64,000 bases of DNA from Anaerolineae bacterium. GTDB lineage: Bacteria; Chloroflexota; Anaerolineae; Promineifilales; Promineifilaceae. The DNA is taken from NCBI GenBank assembly GCA_023382655.1, contig JAHDWK010000026.1, positions 1 through 64,000 of the forward strand, given 5' to 3'. This document shows positions 7,410-16,362 of this stretch, piece after piece. Each line of letters begins with the position of its first letter. Position 1 is the stretch's first letter. The notes under the pieces are model-generated. The model searched no databases. It worked only from the letters and a program-made list of their open reading frames with translations, and had not been told where the DNA came from. Made by a program: the position numbers and the translations under genes.

Positions 7410-7724
7410 CCAGACTCTCCTTCTCTGTGATTAGGACGTGTTGACATTTTCTTGGGGAACTATGGTTTTTCCTATGGGAATGTCACCACTACCTAGTTGG
7501 GGACAATTTTCCTAAACACCTGTTAGAGATAACTTTTGTGAATTGGGTAGTAACTTTACACATGTTATGTTAGGAAAGAACGAGGGGATAATACCATAAG
7601 GGTATGGGGCTGTCAAACAATGGTAAGGTGGTAAAAGGGTAGGAAAATAGGGGGAATGAGGGACGTGATCCGTGATGCGTGATGCGTAATCCGTGACCCG
7701 ATAACGCCGATAACGGATAACGGT
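7410..7724. other. Intergenic region with Roadblock promoter and heptamer repeats
   Basis: No gene is seen in these 315 bp. It holds the Roadblock promoter (7588-7616) with a leader of about 170 nt, and from about 7660 a run of heptamer-type repeats (GTGATGC, GTAATCC units) that runs into the end of the DUF4129 gene. Confidence 0.7.
7588..7616 (-). promoter_or_regulatory. Strong sigma70-type promoter of the Roadblock gene
   Basis: On the minus strand: TTGACA (7616-7611), a 17-bp spacer, TATTAT (7593-7588). The -35 is perfect and the -10 near-consensus. Confidence 0.75.
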
Positions 7725-7742
7725 TTACGGATTACCGCTCAC
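7660..7742. repeat. Heptamer-type repeat (TACGGATTACGG family)
   Basis: Tandem units GTGATGC, GTGATGC, GTAATCC, GTGACCC and then ATAACGG forms. The last units encode the C-terminal GNP and stop codon of the DUF4129 protein. Confidence 0.8.
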
Positions 7743-9218
7743 GGGCGTGGCCTGCTGTAACTGGCGCCACGCCTGGCGGATGGCTTCCAGTTCGGCTTCG
7801 TTTTCGGGGAGTTCACCGTAACGCACTTTGACATAGGCGTTGGTGATGAGGCGGGTATCAGCCCGGTTTTGCGGCCAGGCCTGGTCCAATGTGGGCAAAT
7901 ATTCATAGGGGGTTTCGGTGTCTAGTTTGGGGTAGCCGTGGGCTTCGGCCAGGTCCATCATCTGCTGGTAAATGCGGCGAATGGACACGGCCGTACGCCA
8001 CCCCCGCCATAACCCCAATCGCCCCAATACCTTTTGCAATAATCCTGTTTCTTCCGTGGCCGTTGCCAATCCGTGGCCAAGCGTGGCGGCACGGCCAACG
8101 ACTGTCGGTTGTTGGTATAACCGGTGCAGTAACAATGCTACCGCCAGGATGACGGCCAAAGCCAGGAGCACGATGATAATCTGCGCACTCAGGCTTAGCC
8201 CCCCTTCGATGACCACTTCCTCTTCAATCATGAAGTCGAGTTCTTCAGGCTGCGTGATCTGGCTGGCCATTTGCCGGAGGGCCATCATCAAATTGGTCAA
8301 CCACTGCCATTCTATTCTGGCAGCCAACCACTGCCAGGCGAGGATAACGGGTTGCAGCAGGTAGCCAATGGCGGCCACGGCCGTGATCACTGTCATGCCC
8401 AGTGCCAGCCACAATGGCGCCAGTAAGCCCATCACCGCCGACACTGATTCCCCACTGATCAAAATGGCAACCAACCCGGCCATAGAAACGATCAGCAATC
8501 CGGCAGAAACAATTAGCAGCAACCAGCGCGGCGTGAGCGAGGCGCTGTGCCCGGATTCGTCCCGGGCAATTTCTTCGGCACGGGTGAGGGCTACGGCCGT
8601 TAACCCTGCCAGAAAAAATAGCAAGATAAAAGGTGTCCCATAGGAAAATGAATTGAAACTACCCACCCACACTACCAGGGGAGCAATGATCAGACCACCC
8701 ACGCGCAGGCGTAACCCAATGCGGTTAACGGTCATTTCCCGGCCCACCAATTGAATGCCCCGCGCCCACATCAGCACCACCAGGAAAAAGATGACCACAT
8801 CCCGCATCCAGAGTAAATTGCCCGCTTCATTGATATAGCGAAAAAAAAGTCCCATCCAGCTAATATCCCACAGCGATTGCGGTTCATACACCAGCGTCCG
8901 CAGTGACATGAACAGCAACAGCGCCAGCCCCACCGCCATCACCACTTGCTGGTATTGGGTAGGCACAAACAGAGCGCCCATCAACCGCGCCAGATTAAAC
9001 GCCAGCAGTGTGATCAGCAGCAACCACAGAAAAAAGAGCCCCGGCGGCCATGACTGTGTCCGCTCCATAATTGCCAGCGCAAAAGGGGTTAACAGCGCCA
9101 CATCCATGATCGCCCAACACAAATACAACAGCTCATGCTGGCAAAATGCCCAGATTTTCAGGAGTTTCTCCTGCCGTTCTGAAGAGGGTCGTGTGGGATT
9201 TAGGATATTTAGACGCAT
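7725..9218 (-). CDS. DUF4129 domain membrane protein
   Basis: A 497-residue polytopic membrane protein. Hydrophobic segments fill residues about 30-290, with another near 345-365. The cytosolic C-terminal tail (VSIRRIYQQMMDLAEAHGYP, then ETPYEYLPTLDQAWP) is the DUF4129 signature seen beside transglutaminase and MoxR/DUF58 genes. It is the last gene of a MoxR-DUF58-DUF4129 operon, which in other bacteria is linked to envelope stress or assembly of surface complexes. No transglutaminase domain is present here. The stop codon and final GNP residues are supplied by an intergenic repeat. Confidence 0.85.
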   Translation of the reverse strand: MRLNILNPTRPSSERQEKLLKIWAFCQHELLYLCWAIMDVALLTPFALAIMERTQSWPPGLFFLWLLLITLLAFNLARLMGALFVPTQYQQVVMAVGLALLLFMSLRTLVYEPQSLWDISWMGLFFRYINEAGNLLWMRDVVIFFLVVLMWARGIQLVGREMTVNRIGLRLRVGGLIIAPLVVWVGSFNSFSYGTPFILLFFLAGLTAVALTRAEEIARDESGHSASLTPRWLLLIVSAGLLIVSMAGLVAILISGESVSAVMGLLAPLWLALGMTVITAVAAIGYLLQPVILAWQWLAARIEWQWLTNLMMALRQMASQITQPEELDFMIEEEVVIEGGLSLSAQIIIVLLALAVILAVALLLHRLYQQPTVVGRAATLGHGLATATEETGLLQKVLGRLGLWRGWRTAVSIRRIYQQMMDLAEAHGYPKLDTETPYEYLPTLDQAWPQNRADTRLITNAYVKVRYGELPENEAELEAIRQAWRQLQQATPVSGNP

Positions 9219-9261
9219 CTTTTTTGGAGATTAGGAGATTTAGTCTACCATTTCTCAATCT

Positions 9262-9334
9262 CAGTAGATCGAAACGTCCTGCGGTCAGACATCCGATTTC
9301 TTGGAGAAATCGGATGTCTGACCTCGATCTACTG
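9262..9334. repeat. Nested inverted repeat (ATCCGATTTCT family) at the DUF58 stop codon
   Basis: The outer arms CAGTAGATCGA and TCGATCTACTG enclose a hairpin of CAGACATCCGATTTC against GAAATCGGATGTCTG. The DUF58 gene reads into it and ends there. Related hairpins lie at 19338-19372 and 33342-33383. Confidence 0.85.
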
Positions 9335-10781
9335 AATCTCTTTCAAACGATATCTCCACCGGCTCCGGCGTGGAAATCTGGCTCAGAGCGGCTTCGGTGG
9401 CGGTGGCGTGTTTGACTTCTTTTTGGAAGGCAGGGGCATTGGCGGGAATGTGGTAGGTGGGGATGTTGCCCAAGCCTTTGGGCGGTGGGTCGGCCGCCAG
9501 CGAGATCAGCGTCACCCGTCGCCCGGCTTCTTTAAGCCGGATCAGCGTGATCATGATTTCTTCGCTGACAAAGGCCGTGACCAACACCATCGTGCTGGCC
9601 CAGGGCAGCCGGGTGCTTTCGCGCAGCATCATCTTTTCAATGGAGGCGGTGCCAAATTCGGTAACGGCCGCTAACGCTTCCAGTACATGCCCTAGTTGAT
9701 CGGGGGAACGACTGGGCGCTACCCGGATTGGCTGGTCGGAATTGGGGACGGAGCCATTGGCATAGACGCCCACACCCCAGCCCTGTTGGATGCCGTAATT
9801 GGCAATGGAGCCGGCGACGCTGACAGCCCGTTCCAGTTGCTCCGGGTCAAACCCCAGCCAATGTTTGGCATACGTGGCGACATTCAAAAAGACGGCAATG
9901 GTCATGCCCGTAGAGGGGTCATGCACTTTGGTTTGCAGATGGCCGCGCACGGCCGTAGCCTTCCAATGTACATCCCGAAAACGGTCGCCTGGCTGGTAAT
10001 CCCGAATCCCCTGTGTCTTGATGGGGTCAGTAAACAGACTGCGCCAAACCTTCACTTCGCCAAACGGCTCTTTAGGCGGCAGCCCTAGTTCCGCCAGTGG
10101 GTAGATGTGGGGATAGACTACCAGTTGATCCCGATAGTCATGGTCGCGGGTCAGCGTAAATAGCGTAAAAATATCCCCAGAGGCATAAGAAACAGGGCCA
10201 AGTTTATAAAAACCCCGTTTGGGAAAACGCAGCGTTACCTGCCGGTCAATGGTTTCATAACCGGCCATCGAGAGCGTGATTTGCCAGGTGTATTGCCCGA
10301 TAATCTGGCTGGTAGTGTGCGCCAGCAGGCTTTCTTGTTCGATAGCCACCGGCAGGATGTCCCGGATTTGTACCCAGGTCAGCGGCAGTGCTTTGTCATT
10401 GATGATGTGCATCTTCATTTGCACCGGTTCACCGGGGAAAACGCGGGTGCGGTCAAAACTGCGCTCGTAGGCCACGCCCAGGAGCGCCACGTTTTTCCAC
10501 AAGCGGCTGACGCCGGCAATGAACAAAAGCGCCATCCCCAGGGCGATCATTGGCGCGGAGCGCCCGGCGATCAGCCCTACGATGACAAAAAAGACGGCCA
10601 GAGGTATCCAGGCGTCGCTGAAAATGCTGTGCTCCCGTTCGCGGAAAACCAGACCCCGCGCCTGGGCTACGGAAGCCATATCCATGCCGCCGGTGCGCCA
10701 CACGTTGCGCCGCGCTTCTTTCTGGATATCTTTCTGGGTTTCCCTTGCCAAAAGTTGGATGTGGTAGATGTTTTCGCTCAT
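9285..10781 (-). CDS. DUF58 domain protein
   Basis: A 498-residue protein with two membrane segments near residues 56-92 (WIPLAVFFVIVGLIAG and MIALGMALLFIAGVSRL), an immunoglobulin-like region, and the DUF58 core with KTQGIRDYQPGDRFRDVHWK followed by a von Willebrand A-like fold. DUF58 proteins are partners of MoxR ATPases. The gene lies between moxR-like and DUF4129 genes in one orientation. The last 14 or so residues (DRGQTSDFSKKSDV) are encoded by a palindromic repeat and are probably not part of the conserved fold. Confidence 0.9.
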   Translation of the reverse strand: MSENIYHIQLLARETQKDIQKEARRNVWRTGGMDMASVAQARGLVFREREHSIFSDAWIPLAVFFVIVGLIAGRSAPMIALGMALLFIAGVSRLWKNVALLGVAYERSFDRTRVFPGEPVQMKMHIINDKALPLTWVQIRDILPVAIEQESLLAHTTSQIIGQYTWQITLSMAGYETIDRQVTLRFPKRGFYKLGPVSYASGDIFTLFTLTRDHDYRDQLVVYPHIYPLAELGLPPKEPFGEVKVWRSLFTDPIKTQGIRDYQPGDRFRDVHWKATAVRGHLQTKVHDPSTGMTIAVFLNVATYAKHWLGFDPEQLERAVSVAGSIANYGIQQGWGVGVYANGSVPNSDQPIRVAPSRSPDQLGHVLEALAAVTEFGTASIEKMMLRESTRLPWASTMVLVTAFVSEEIMITLIRLKEAGRRVTLISLAADPPPKGLGNIPTYHIPANAPAFQKEVKHATATEAALSQISTPEPVEISFERDSVDRGQTSDFSKKSDV

Positions 10782-10832
10782 AAGAGATAGATCCGCTAAA
10801 AACGCGAAGAGCGCGCAGTTCTTTGCGAAAGA

Positions 10833-11771
10833 TTATCGGTTTTCCACCGGGACAGGCACCGTGTTGACAATATCGCGGATAATGTCGGTGGGTTGGCGGC
10901 CACGCAGCCGGGTTTGCGGGTTAACCACCAGGCGATGGGTAAGCACATAGGGGGCTAACTGTTTGACATCGTCGGGAATGACAAAGTCACGGCCGTGAAT
11001 GGCCGCCCGCGCTTTACTGGTATGGTACAGAGCCATGGTGGCGCGGGGGCTGGCGCCCAGGTCAATATCTTCATGGCTGCGCGTGGCCCGGCAGATGTTG
11101 ACCACATAATGCCGCACGCTCTCTTCCACCCGCACCGCCCGCACGTCTGTTTGCATCGCCATGATTTCTTCCGGCTCTACCACTTTTTCTAATGTGTCCA
11201 ACGGGTCTTGTTGCTCAAAACGGAGCAGTAAGTCATTTTCCTCGCTGGCCGAGGGGTAGCCGATGGCAATTTTCATCAAGAAGCGGTCAAGCTGCGCTTC
11301 GGGCAGGGGGAAGGTGCCTTCCAGTTCGATGGGGTTTTGCGTGGCCAGGACGAGGAACGGCCGTGGCAGCGCATGAGTGGCAACATCCACTGTCACCTGC
11401 CGTTCCTGCATTGCTTCCAGCAGGGCCGATTGGGTACGCGGCGTGGCCCGGTTGATCTCATCCGCCAATAATATCTGGGCAAAAATGGGGCCGGGCCGGA
11501 ACTCAAATATCTGCTCTTTCTGGTTGTAAAAGTAGATGCCGGTGACATCGGAGGGCAGCAGATCGGGGGTGAATTGGACGCGGTGAAACGTGCAGCCCAG
11601 TGAGGCGGCAATGGTTTTAGCCAGCGTGGTTTTGCCTGTGCCGGGCACATCTTCCAACAGCAAATGGCCGTTGGTGAGCATGGCAATCAGGGCCAGGTCA
11701 ATCACTTCGTCTTTACCGACAATTACTTTTTGAATGTTTTGGCGTAAGCGGGTGGCAATTTCAGAAATCAT
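10833..11771 (-). CDS. MoxR-family AAA+ ATPase
   Basis: A 312-residue ATPase of the MoxR (APE2220) type. Walker A is DVPGTGKTTLAK (about residues 40-51), Walker B is LLADEINRATPRTQSALLEA, and sensor and lid segments follow (QNPIELEGTFPLPEAQLDRF). MoxR proteins are thought to act as chaperones that insert metals or remodel VWA-domain partners. First gene of the MoxR-DUF58-DUF4129 operon; DUF58 starts about 50 bp downstream. Confidence 0.95.
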   Translation of the reverse strand: MISEIATRLRQNIQKVIVGKDEVIDLALIAMLTNGHLLLEDVPGTGKTTLAKTIAASLGCTFHRVQFTPDLLPSDVTGIYFYNQKEQIFEFRPGPIFAQILLADEINRATPRTQSALLEAMQERQVTVDVATHALPRPFLVLATQNPIELEGTFPLPEAQLDRFLMKIAIGYPSASEENDLLLRFEQQDPLDTLEKVVEPEEIMAMQTDVRAVRVEESVRHYVVNICRATRSHEDIDLGASPRATMALYHTSKARAAIHGRDFVIPDDVKQLAPYVLTHRLVVNPQTRLRGRQPTDIIRDIVNTVPVPVENR

Positions 11772-11895
11772 AGGGTTTTCGGGTGTTTGTGTGTTTAAGT
11801 GTCAGGTGTTCAAGTATTCAGGTGTCAAGTGATGTTGTTTGTTTTACGTTAAGGGCGCTTGTTCTTATGAGTCAGCAGCATTGCCACCAACGGAT

Positions 11896-11937
11896 CACGC
11901 ATCACGGATTACGGGTCACGGATTACCGATCACCTCG
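11896..11937. repeat. Heptamer-type repeat supplying the J-domain gene stop
   Basis: Units GGATCAC, GCATCAC, GGATTAC, GGGTCAC, GGATTAC, CGATCAC. Read on the minus strand they encode the VIGNP tail and TGA stop of the next gene. Confidence 0.8.
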
Positions 11938-12743
11938 CCAAACCGGGCCACGGCCGTTTCCAATTCCACAATTTCCGTACGGCGGCGCTGGATAAGGGCG
12001 GTCAGGTCATCGCGTACTTCCTCCCACCAGATACGGCCGTCCGCTTCCAGCCGTTCGGCTTTGTGCCACAACCGGGTGGTATTTTCCTGTTGCAAGGCGG
12101 CTAACTGCTGCCGGGTGCGCCGTTTGCGCCGTTGCAGCTTCAAGATTTGCTCACGCAGGCGGCGTAGTTCGCTGCTATCCAGGGCCGCCAGTTCGCTAAC
12201 GGCCGTGGGGTCCAACTCATCGGCTAGATCACGCAGCGCAGCCACGTCCTGGCTCTGGTAAGCCACATTCACGGCCGCCATCATCGCCGTCATGTAAGCG
12301 CGCTCCACATTGTTTTCGGCGCGGTCGGGGTGAAAGCGGCGCGCCAATTCGCGGTAGAGCCGTTTTTCGGCGGTGCGGTCACGCTGGCTGCCCAATTCGG
12401 GTAGGTCGGCGTCGGCGGGCAGGTCGTCGTGCAGGGTGGCTTCGTCACGGCCGTGCCAGAAAGGATCATCCGGGTCATAGGGAATGCCAAATTCCTGCGC
12501 CTGTTGTAGTAGTTGCAGCCGCGTCCACAAGGCCTGTTTGTGGGCGCGCAGTTCCAGGTAATCATCCACCAGATGGCCGATTTTTAGGCGGCACTGCATC
12601 CGAAAAGCATTGACCGCGGCCTGCACCTGGGCCAATTCGGCTTCGGCGGCCAATAATTCTGCCTGGGCGATTTGTCTTTCCGCCTGTAACTGGCGGCGCT
12701 GCTGGCTGGTGGTGGGAACTTCTTGCAGTGCAGACCCGATCAT
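11916..12743 (-). CDS. J-domain protein with flanking coiled coils
   Basis: 275 residues. A predicted coiled coil (about 12-75, rich in Ala/Glu/Gln) precedes a compact J-like module: KRLYRELARRFHPDRAENN carries the HPD triad (148-150), followed by the helix MAAVNVAYQSQDVAALRDLAD. A second basic coiled coil covers about 195-240. J proteins stimulate the ATPase of DnaK-type Hsp70s. The zinc finger and client-binding domains of DnaJ are absent, so this is a specialised co-chaperone. The C-terminal GNP and stop come from an intergenic repeat. Confidence 0.75.
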   Translation of the reverse strand: MIGSALQEVPTTSQQRRQLQAERQIAQAELLAAEAELAQVQAAVNAFRMQCRLKIGHLVDDYLELRAHKQALWTRLQLLQQAQEFGIPYDPDDPFWHGRDEATLHDDLPADADLPELGSQRDRTAEKRLYRELARRFHPDRAENNVERAYMTAMMAAVNVAYQSQDVAALRDLADELDPTAVSELAALDSSELRRLREQILKLQRRKRRTRQQLAALQQENTTRLWHKAERLEADGRIWWEEVRDDLTALIQRRRTEIVELETAVARFGEVIGNP

Positions 12744-12788
12744 GGGGGAGAAGTATAGGGGAAGACGGCCGTTTCGTCACCTCAAACG

Positions 12789-12836
12789 TGATGCGTGAGG
12801 GTCACGGGTCACGCATCACGCATCACGTCCAGCAAT
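12789..12836. repeat. Heptamer-type repeat at the ADP-ribosylglycohydrolase stop
   Basis: Tandem GTGATGC, GTGAGGG, TCACGGG, TCACGCA units. On the minus strand they encode the final DVMRDA and the TGA stop of the upstream gene. Confidence 0.75.
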
Positions 12837-13717
12837 TGCAAAGCCAACATCTCTATCTCACTGCGCATAGCCAATTTATCTAGCCAGCCAGCCGGAATCC
12901 CCGATTGGCCGTAATATGCCCCTGCCAGTTGGCCGCAGACAGCGGCGGTGGTGTCGGCGTCGTCGCCTAGATTCGCGGCCATGAGTACGACCGTGTCAAA
13001 CGAATCGGTCTGGACAAAACAAAATAGGGCTGCTTCCAAAGAATCCACCACATACCCGGAGCCACGAATGTCCGCCGTCGTTTTGTGGATGTAGTCACCA
13101 TTGGCAATGGCCTGGATTTTGGGTAGGGTGGGTTGATATAGCGTCTGGCGCAGAATGTTTTCTTTGCCGCTGCCGGTAAGGGCCAGATGGAGCATGACGC
13201 CAAACAAACGGCACGCTTCGATACATTCGGCGGCGCCGTGTGTGGTGCGGGAACTTTCAGCGGCGTAGTGGAGCACGGCCGTGACATCCGGGCTGTAAGC
13301 CATAGGCACAGGGGCCAGCCGCATAATCGAACCGTTCCCGGCGCTGTACGGATCAGTGGAGCCGCTGTAGGGATTGCCGCTGCGTTCAAAGGTGTGCAGC
13401 GCGTTGCGGACGGTGATGCCGATGTCGAAGCAACGGCCGTTGCTGCTCATATAACCATGATTCATCCAGTCACAATACCGCTGCATCTGGTCGGCGGCGT
13501 CAAAACCCTGGCATTGCACCAGACTGTGCGCCAGACACAGCGCCATCGAAGTGTCATCCGTCCATTGGCCCGCTTCCAGCCCAAATGGCCCACCGCCCAC
13601 CATATCCGTCAGGAGCGTAAAGCTACCCCGCGGGCTGAATTCCACTGTCGTGCCCACGGCATCACCACAGGCCAATCCCAATAAGCAACCGGTGTATTTA
13701 TCCTGTAAGTTTGCCAT
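12809..13717 (-). CDS. ADP-ribosylglycohydrolase family protein (DraG-like)
   Basis: A 302-residue all-helical ADP-ribosylglycohydrolase. The metal-binding motif QWTDDTSMAL holds T53-D54-D55, and the C-terminal metal site is LGDDADTTAAVCGQLAGAYYG (about 244-264). It begins with GCLLGLACGDAVG, typical of the family. The reaction removes ADP-ribose from proteins or small ADP-ribosyl compounds, using a dinuclear metal centre. The lipoprotein gene upstream ends 18 bp before its start, so the two may be cotranscribed. Substrate unknown. Confidence 0.9.
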   Translation of the reverse strand: MANLQDKYTGCLLGLACGDAVGTTVEFSPRGSFTLLTDMVGGGPFGLEAGQWTDDTSMALCLAHSLVQCQGFDAADQMQRYCDWMNHGYMSSNGRCFDIGITVRNALHTFERSGNPYSGSTDPYSAGNGSIMRLAPVPMAYSPDVTAVLHYAAESSRTTHGAAECIEACRLFGVMLHLALTGSGKENILRQTLYQPTLPKIQAIANGDYIHKTTADIRGSGYVVDSLEAALFCFVQTDSFDTVVLMAANLGDDADTTAAVCGQLAGAYYGQSGIPAGWLDKLAMRSEIEMLALQLLDVMRDA

Positions 13718-13735
13718 AAGCGGTCATGATCTGGG

Positions 13736-14269
13736 TCAACGGTAAAAATCAATCCAACTGATGTGAAAGCTGTCTGGGTCTTGGGTATGGAAATCACGGG
13801 GCAGGGTGACTTCAATGGCGCCGTTTGCCAGCGGGATTTGGCCGGCGCTGCCATCTTCATTTTGCAGCGAGACCTTTAACCAATAGGGACTGTCGCTGGT
13901 TATCGGTTCACCATTAGCGCTCTGGTACACCTGGCTGTCGGTGCTGGAGATGTTGAGGGTCACGCTGGCATTGGGCGCAGCCGAAGTGGCCGCCTCCCCA
14001 TACGTCAGCGCCATCTCTTCCAACCCGCTCAGGTGGAAACGCAGTATCACTGTGGGCCGCCACTCACCAGAAGACAACTGGATGTTCGCCCCGCCAATGC
14101 CGCTGGGACTGGTGATGTCGAACACGGCCGTGTCCCCCGCCAACTGCATCACCACCTTCGTCTGGTCGCCCTCAGTGGTAATGACCATCAATGAGGGCGG
14201 CGGCGGCGTTTGGGGCGTGCAACCTATCACATGGAGCATGGTCACTAGCAAAATAACCGATCGAAACAT
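13736..14269 (-). CDS. Putative lipoprotein, unknown function
   Basis: The ATG at 14269 gives a 177-residue protein with a lipoprotein signal: MFRSVILLVTMLHVIGC, lipobox Cys17, followed by a Pro-rich linker. The frame is open further upstream, but only this start yields a signal peptide. The rest is beta-rich, with strands such as GDTAVFDITSPSGIGGANIQ. I do not recognise a family. It is presumably anchored on the outer face of the cell membrane. Confidence 0.7.
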   Translation of the reverse strand: MFRSVILLVTMLHVIGCTPQTPPPPSLMVITTEGDQTKVVMQLAGDTAVFDITSPSGIGGANIQLSSGEWRPTVILRFHLSGLEEMALTYGEAATSAAPNASVTLNISSTDSQVYQSANGEPITSDSPYWLKVSLQNEDGSAGQIPLANGAIEVTLPRDFHTQDPDSFHISWIDFYR

Positions 14270-14408
14270 ATCACCTGTCCTTACAAAAAGATTACAACCT
14301 GCCCAAAATGATAATAGTCCGGGAATTTCCATACGTCTACATGCAAAATTCACGATCTTTCCCGACGGCGGGATTATAATAGCCAATCATTACCGACCAA
14401 ACAAACTG

Positions 14409-14467
14409 TAAGCCGTAATCCGTGACCCGTAATCGGACGTCGGTTTACGGTTTACGGATTACGGAAC
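14409..14467. repeat. Heptamer-type repeat upstream of the cyclase gene
   Basis: CCGTAAT, CCGTGAC and CCGTAAT units, then CGGTTTACGG and TTTACGGATTACGG. The two halves are partly complementary and could fold. The reading frame extends into it but the real gene starts just after it. Confidence 0.8.
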
Positions 14468-14469
14468 AA

Positions 14470-16308
14470 ATGACCACCAAAGAGCTTCACTACCAATGGG
14501 AATGGAAATTACAGGCAGAACCGCAGGCTATTTGGCCCTTTTTTGCCGATACTAACCGGGTCAACCGGGATACGGGACTCTTTCCCCTGGCCCAGATAGA
14601 CCGGCAAGAAGGCGAACGGTTGCCCGGCGGGCAGCGGCGTTTGCGTTACCATCTGCCCGTGCCCTACCTTTATCTGGACTACGAGGAAGAGCCGTTTGAA
14701 TGGATTTTCCCGCACCGCTATGGCGTGGTGCGCCATTTTCACAATAAGCTGGTGTCCACATTTCGCGCGAGCGCCGAGCTGAATCCGCTGCCAGACGGTG
14801 GCACCCATCTCATTTACGAGTCGTGGATTCAGCCACGTAATGTGCTGGGCGCGTGGGCAGTGGCCGTGGCCATTGGACAAGTGGCGCCGCGCCGGTTTGA
14901 CAAAGCGATTCGCGCTTATGACCGGCTGGCAGCGGCGGCGGCATTGCCCGTGTTCGCTGAGGTGGCGCAGCTTGCTGCCGGTGGCTCTGAGCGGCTGGCG
15001 CAACTGCAAACAGCACTCACGGGACGGGGCATTGACCCGGCGTTGGTGGCGCGGCTGGCGGAGTTGATCCAGCGGGGGGATGAGTTTACGCTGTCCCGGC
15101 TACGGCCGTACCAGTTTGCCGATCTCTGGAGCGTAGACCGCAAACAGGTACTCGAACTGTTCCTGGAAGCTACGCGCATGGGCCTGCTCAATCTGCAATG
15201 GGAAGTGTTGTGCCCCATGTGCCGGGGGGCCGAAGACCGCGTCAGTACCCATCTGTCTGATGTGCATACCGAGGCGCACTGTTTCACTTGCAACATTGAT
15301 TTTCGCGCCAATTTTGAAAACGCGGTGGAATTAACCTTTGCGCCCAACCCGGCCATCCGCGATGTGCCCCGGTTGGATTTTTGTGTGGCCGGGCCAGAGG
15401 TGACGCCGCACATCGTGGTGCAACAGACGTTGCCACCGGCATCCCAACGGCTGGTGATGCCGGTGTTGGAACCGGGGCGGTATCGCCTGCGCACGATGGC
15501 CCTGTCTGGCGGCCAATACCTGCGGGTGATAGCCGACGGCCGTGACGAGTTACACATTCCCCTTAACGGCCGTGACTGGCCCGCTGAGGAACTGCCCCTC
15601 ACCCCTATCCCCCGGCTTGAACTGGTAAACCAGACGCCGGAGGCGCAAATGGTGATTTTGGAACGCACCGCCTGGAGCGACCAGGCGACCACCGCCGCCG
15701 AAGTGTTTGCCTTGCAGCGCTTCCGCGACCTGTTTGCTAATGAGGCGCTGCGCCCCGGCGAGCAGATTGGCGTGGGCAGCCTGACAGTGCTGTTCACCGA
15801 CCTGGTGGATTCCACCCGTATGTACCGCGAAATTGGCGACGCGCCAGCCTTTGGCCTGGTGATGAACCATTTTGACGTGCTGCGGGCAGCCATTGATGAA
15901 GAGCAGGGGGCTATTGTGAAGACAATTGGCGATGCGGTGATGGCGGTGTTCCGGCGGCCGATTGCGGCGCTGCGGGCCATGCAAAAAGCGCAAGAGCAGT
16001 TAGCCAATCCACCGGTGGGCTTACGGCCGTTGCAGCTAAAAGCCGCCGCCCACACCGGCCCCTCCATTGCCGTTACCCTTAATGAGCGTCTCGATTACTT
16101 TGGCACCACCATCAATGTGGCCTCGCGCCTGGAAAAATTTGCCTTTCCCAACGAAATCATCATTTCCGATTACCTGTATCACGACCCGGAAGTGCAGAAA
16201 TTTTTGCAAGACGCCGAAGATACACTGATTGTGGAAGCGTTTGACGAAATGCTCAAAGGCTTCGATAATGAAAACTTCCACCTCTGGCGGATAAAGGTTA
16301 TCAGGTGA
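14470..16308 (+). CDS. Class III adenylate/guanylate cyclase with SRPBCC and CxxC-finger domains
   Basis: 612 residues from the ATG at 14470; the open frame before it is repeat sequence. The N-terminal START/SRPBCC-like domain (about 1-150) is followed by a middle region with two CxxC pairs (C248/C251 and C271/C274), as in DUF5939 proteins. The C-terminal class III cyclase domain has metal-binding Asp residues in TVLFTDLVDSTRMY (D444) and KTIGDAVMAVF (D488), and NVASRLEKFA near the end. It makes cAMP or cGMP; which one cannot be told. No membrane segment is seen, so it is cytosolic, with the N-terminal domain a possible ligand sensor. Confidence 0.88.
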   Translation: MTTKELHYQWEWKLQAEPQAIWPFFADTNRVNRDTGLFPLAQIDRQEGERLPGGQRRLRYHLPVPYLYLDYEEEPFEWIFPHRYGVVRHFHNKLVSTFRASAELNPLPDGGTHLIYESWIQPRNVLGAWAVAVAIGQVAPRRFDKAIRAYDRLAAAAALPVFAEVAQLAAGGSERLAQLQTALTGRGIDPALVARLAELIQRGDEFTLSRLRPYQFADLWSVDRKQVLELFLEATRMGLLNLQWEVLCPMCRGAEDRVSTHLSDVHTEAHCFTCNIDFRANFENAVELTFAPNPAIRDVPRLDFCVAGPEVTPHIVVQQTLPPASQRLVMPVLEPGRYRLRTMALSGGQYLRVIADGRDELHIPLNGRDWPAEELPLTPIPRLELVNQTPEAQMVILERTAWSDQATTAAEVFALQRFRDLFANEALRPGEQIGVGSLTVLFTDLVDSTRMYREIGDAPAFGLVMNHFDVLRAAIDEEQGAIVKTIGDAVMAVFRRPIAALRAMQKAQEQLANPPVGLRPLQLKAAAHTGPSIAVTLNERLDYFGTTINVASRLEKFAFPNEIIISDYLYHDPEVQKFLQDAEDTLIVEAFDEMLKGFDNENFHLWRIKVIR

Positions 16309-16362
16309 GTAGCTGTTTTGGTGTTTGAGATGTGTGGTGGTGTTTGTTAAAGAGGAAAGGGC

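Noticed and set aside
14422..14469. Sixteen extra N-terminal codons of the cyclase gene
   Set aside because: Encoded by the heptamer repeat, without ribosome site; the conserved START-like domain begins at the ATG of 14470.
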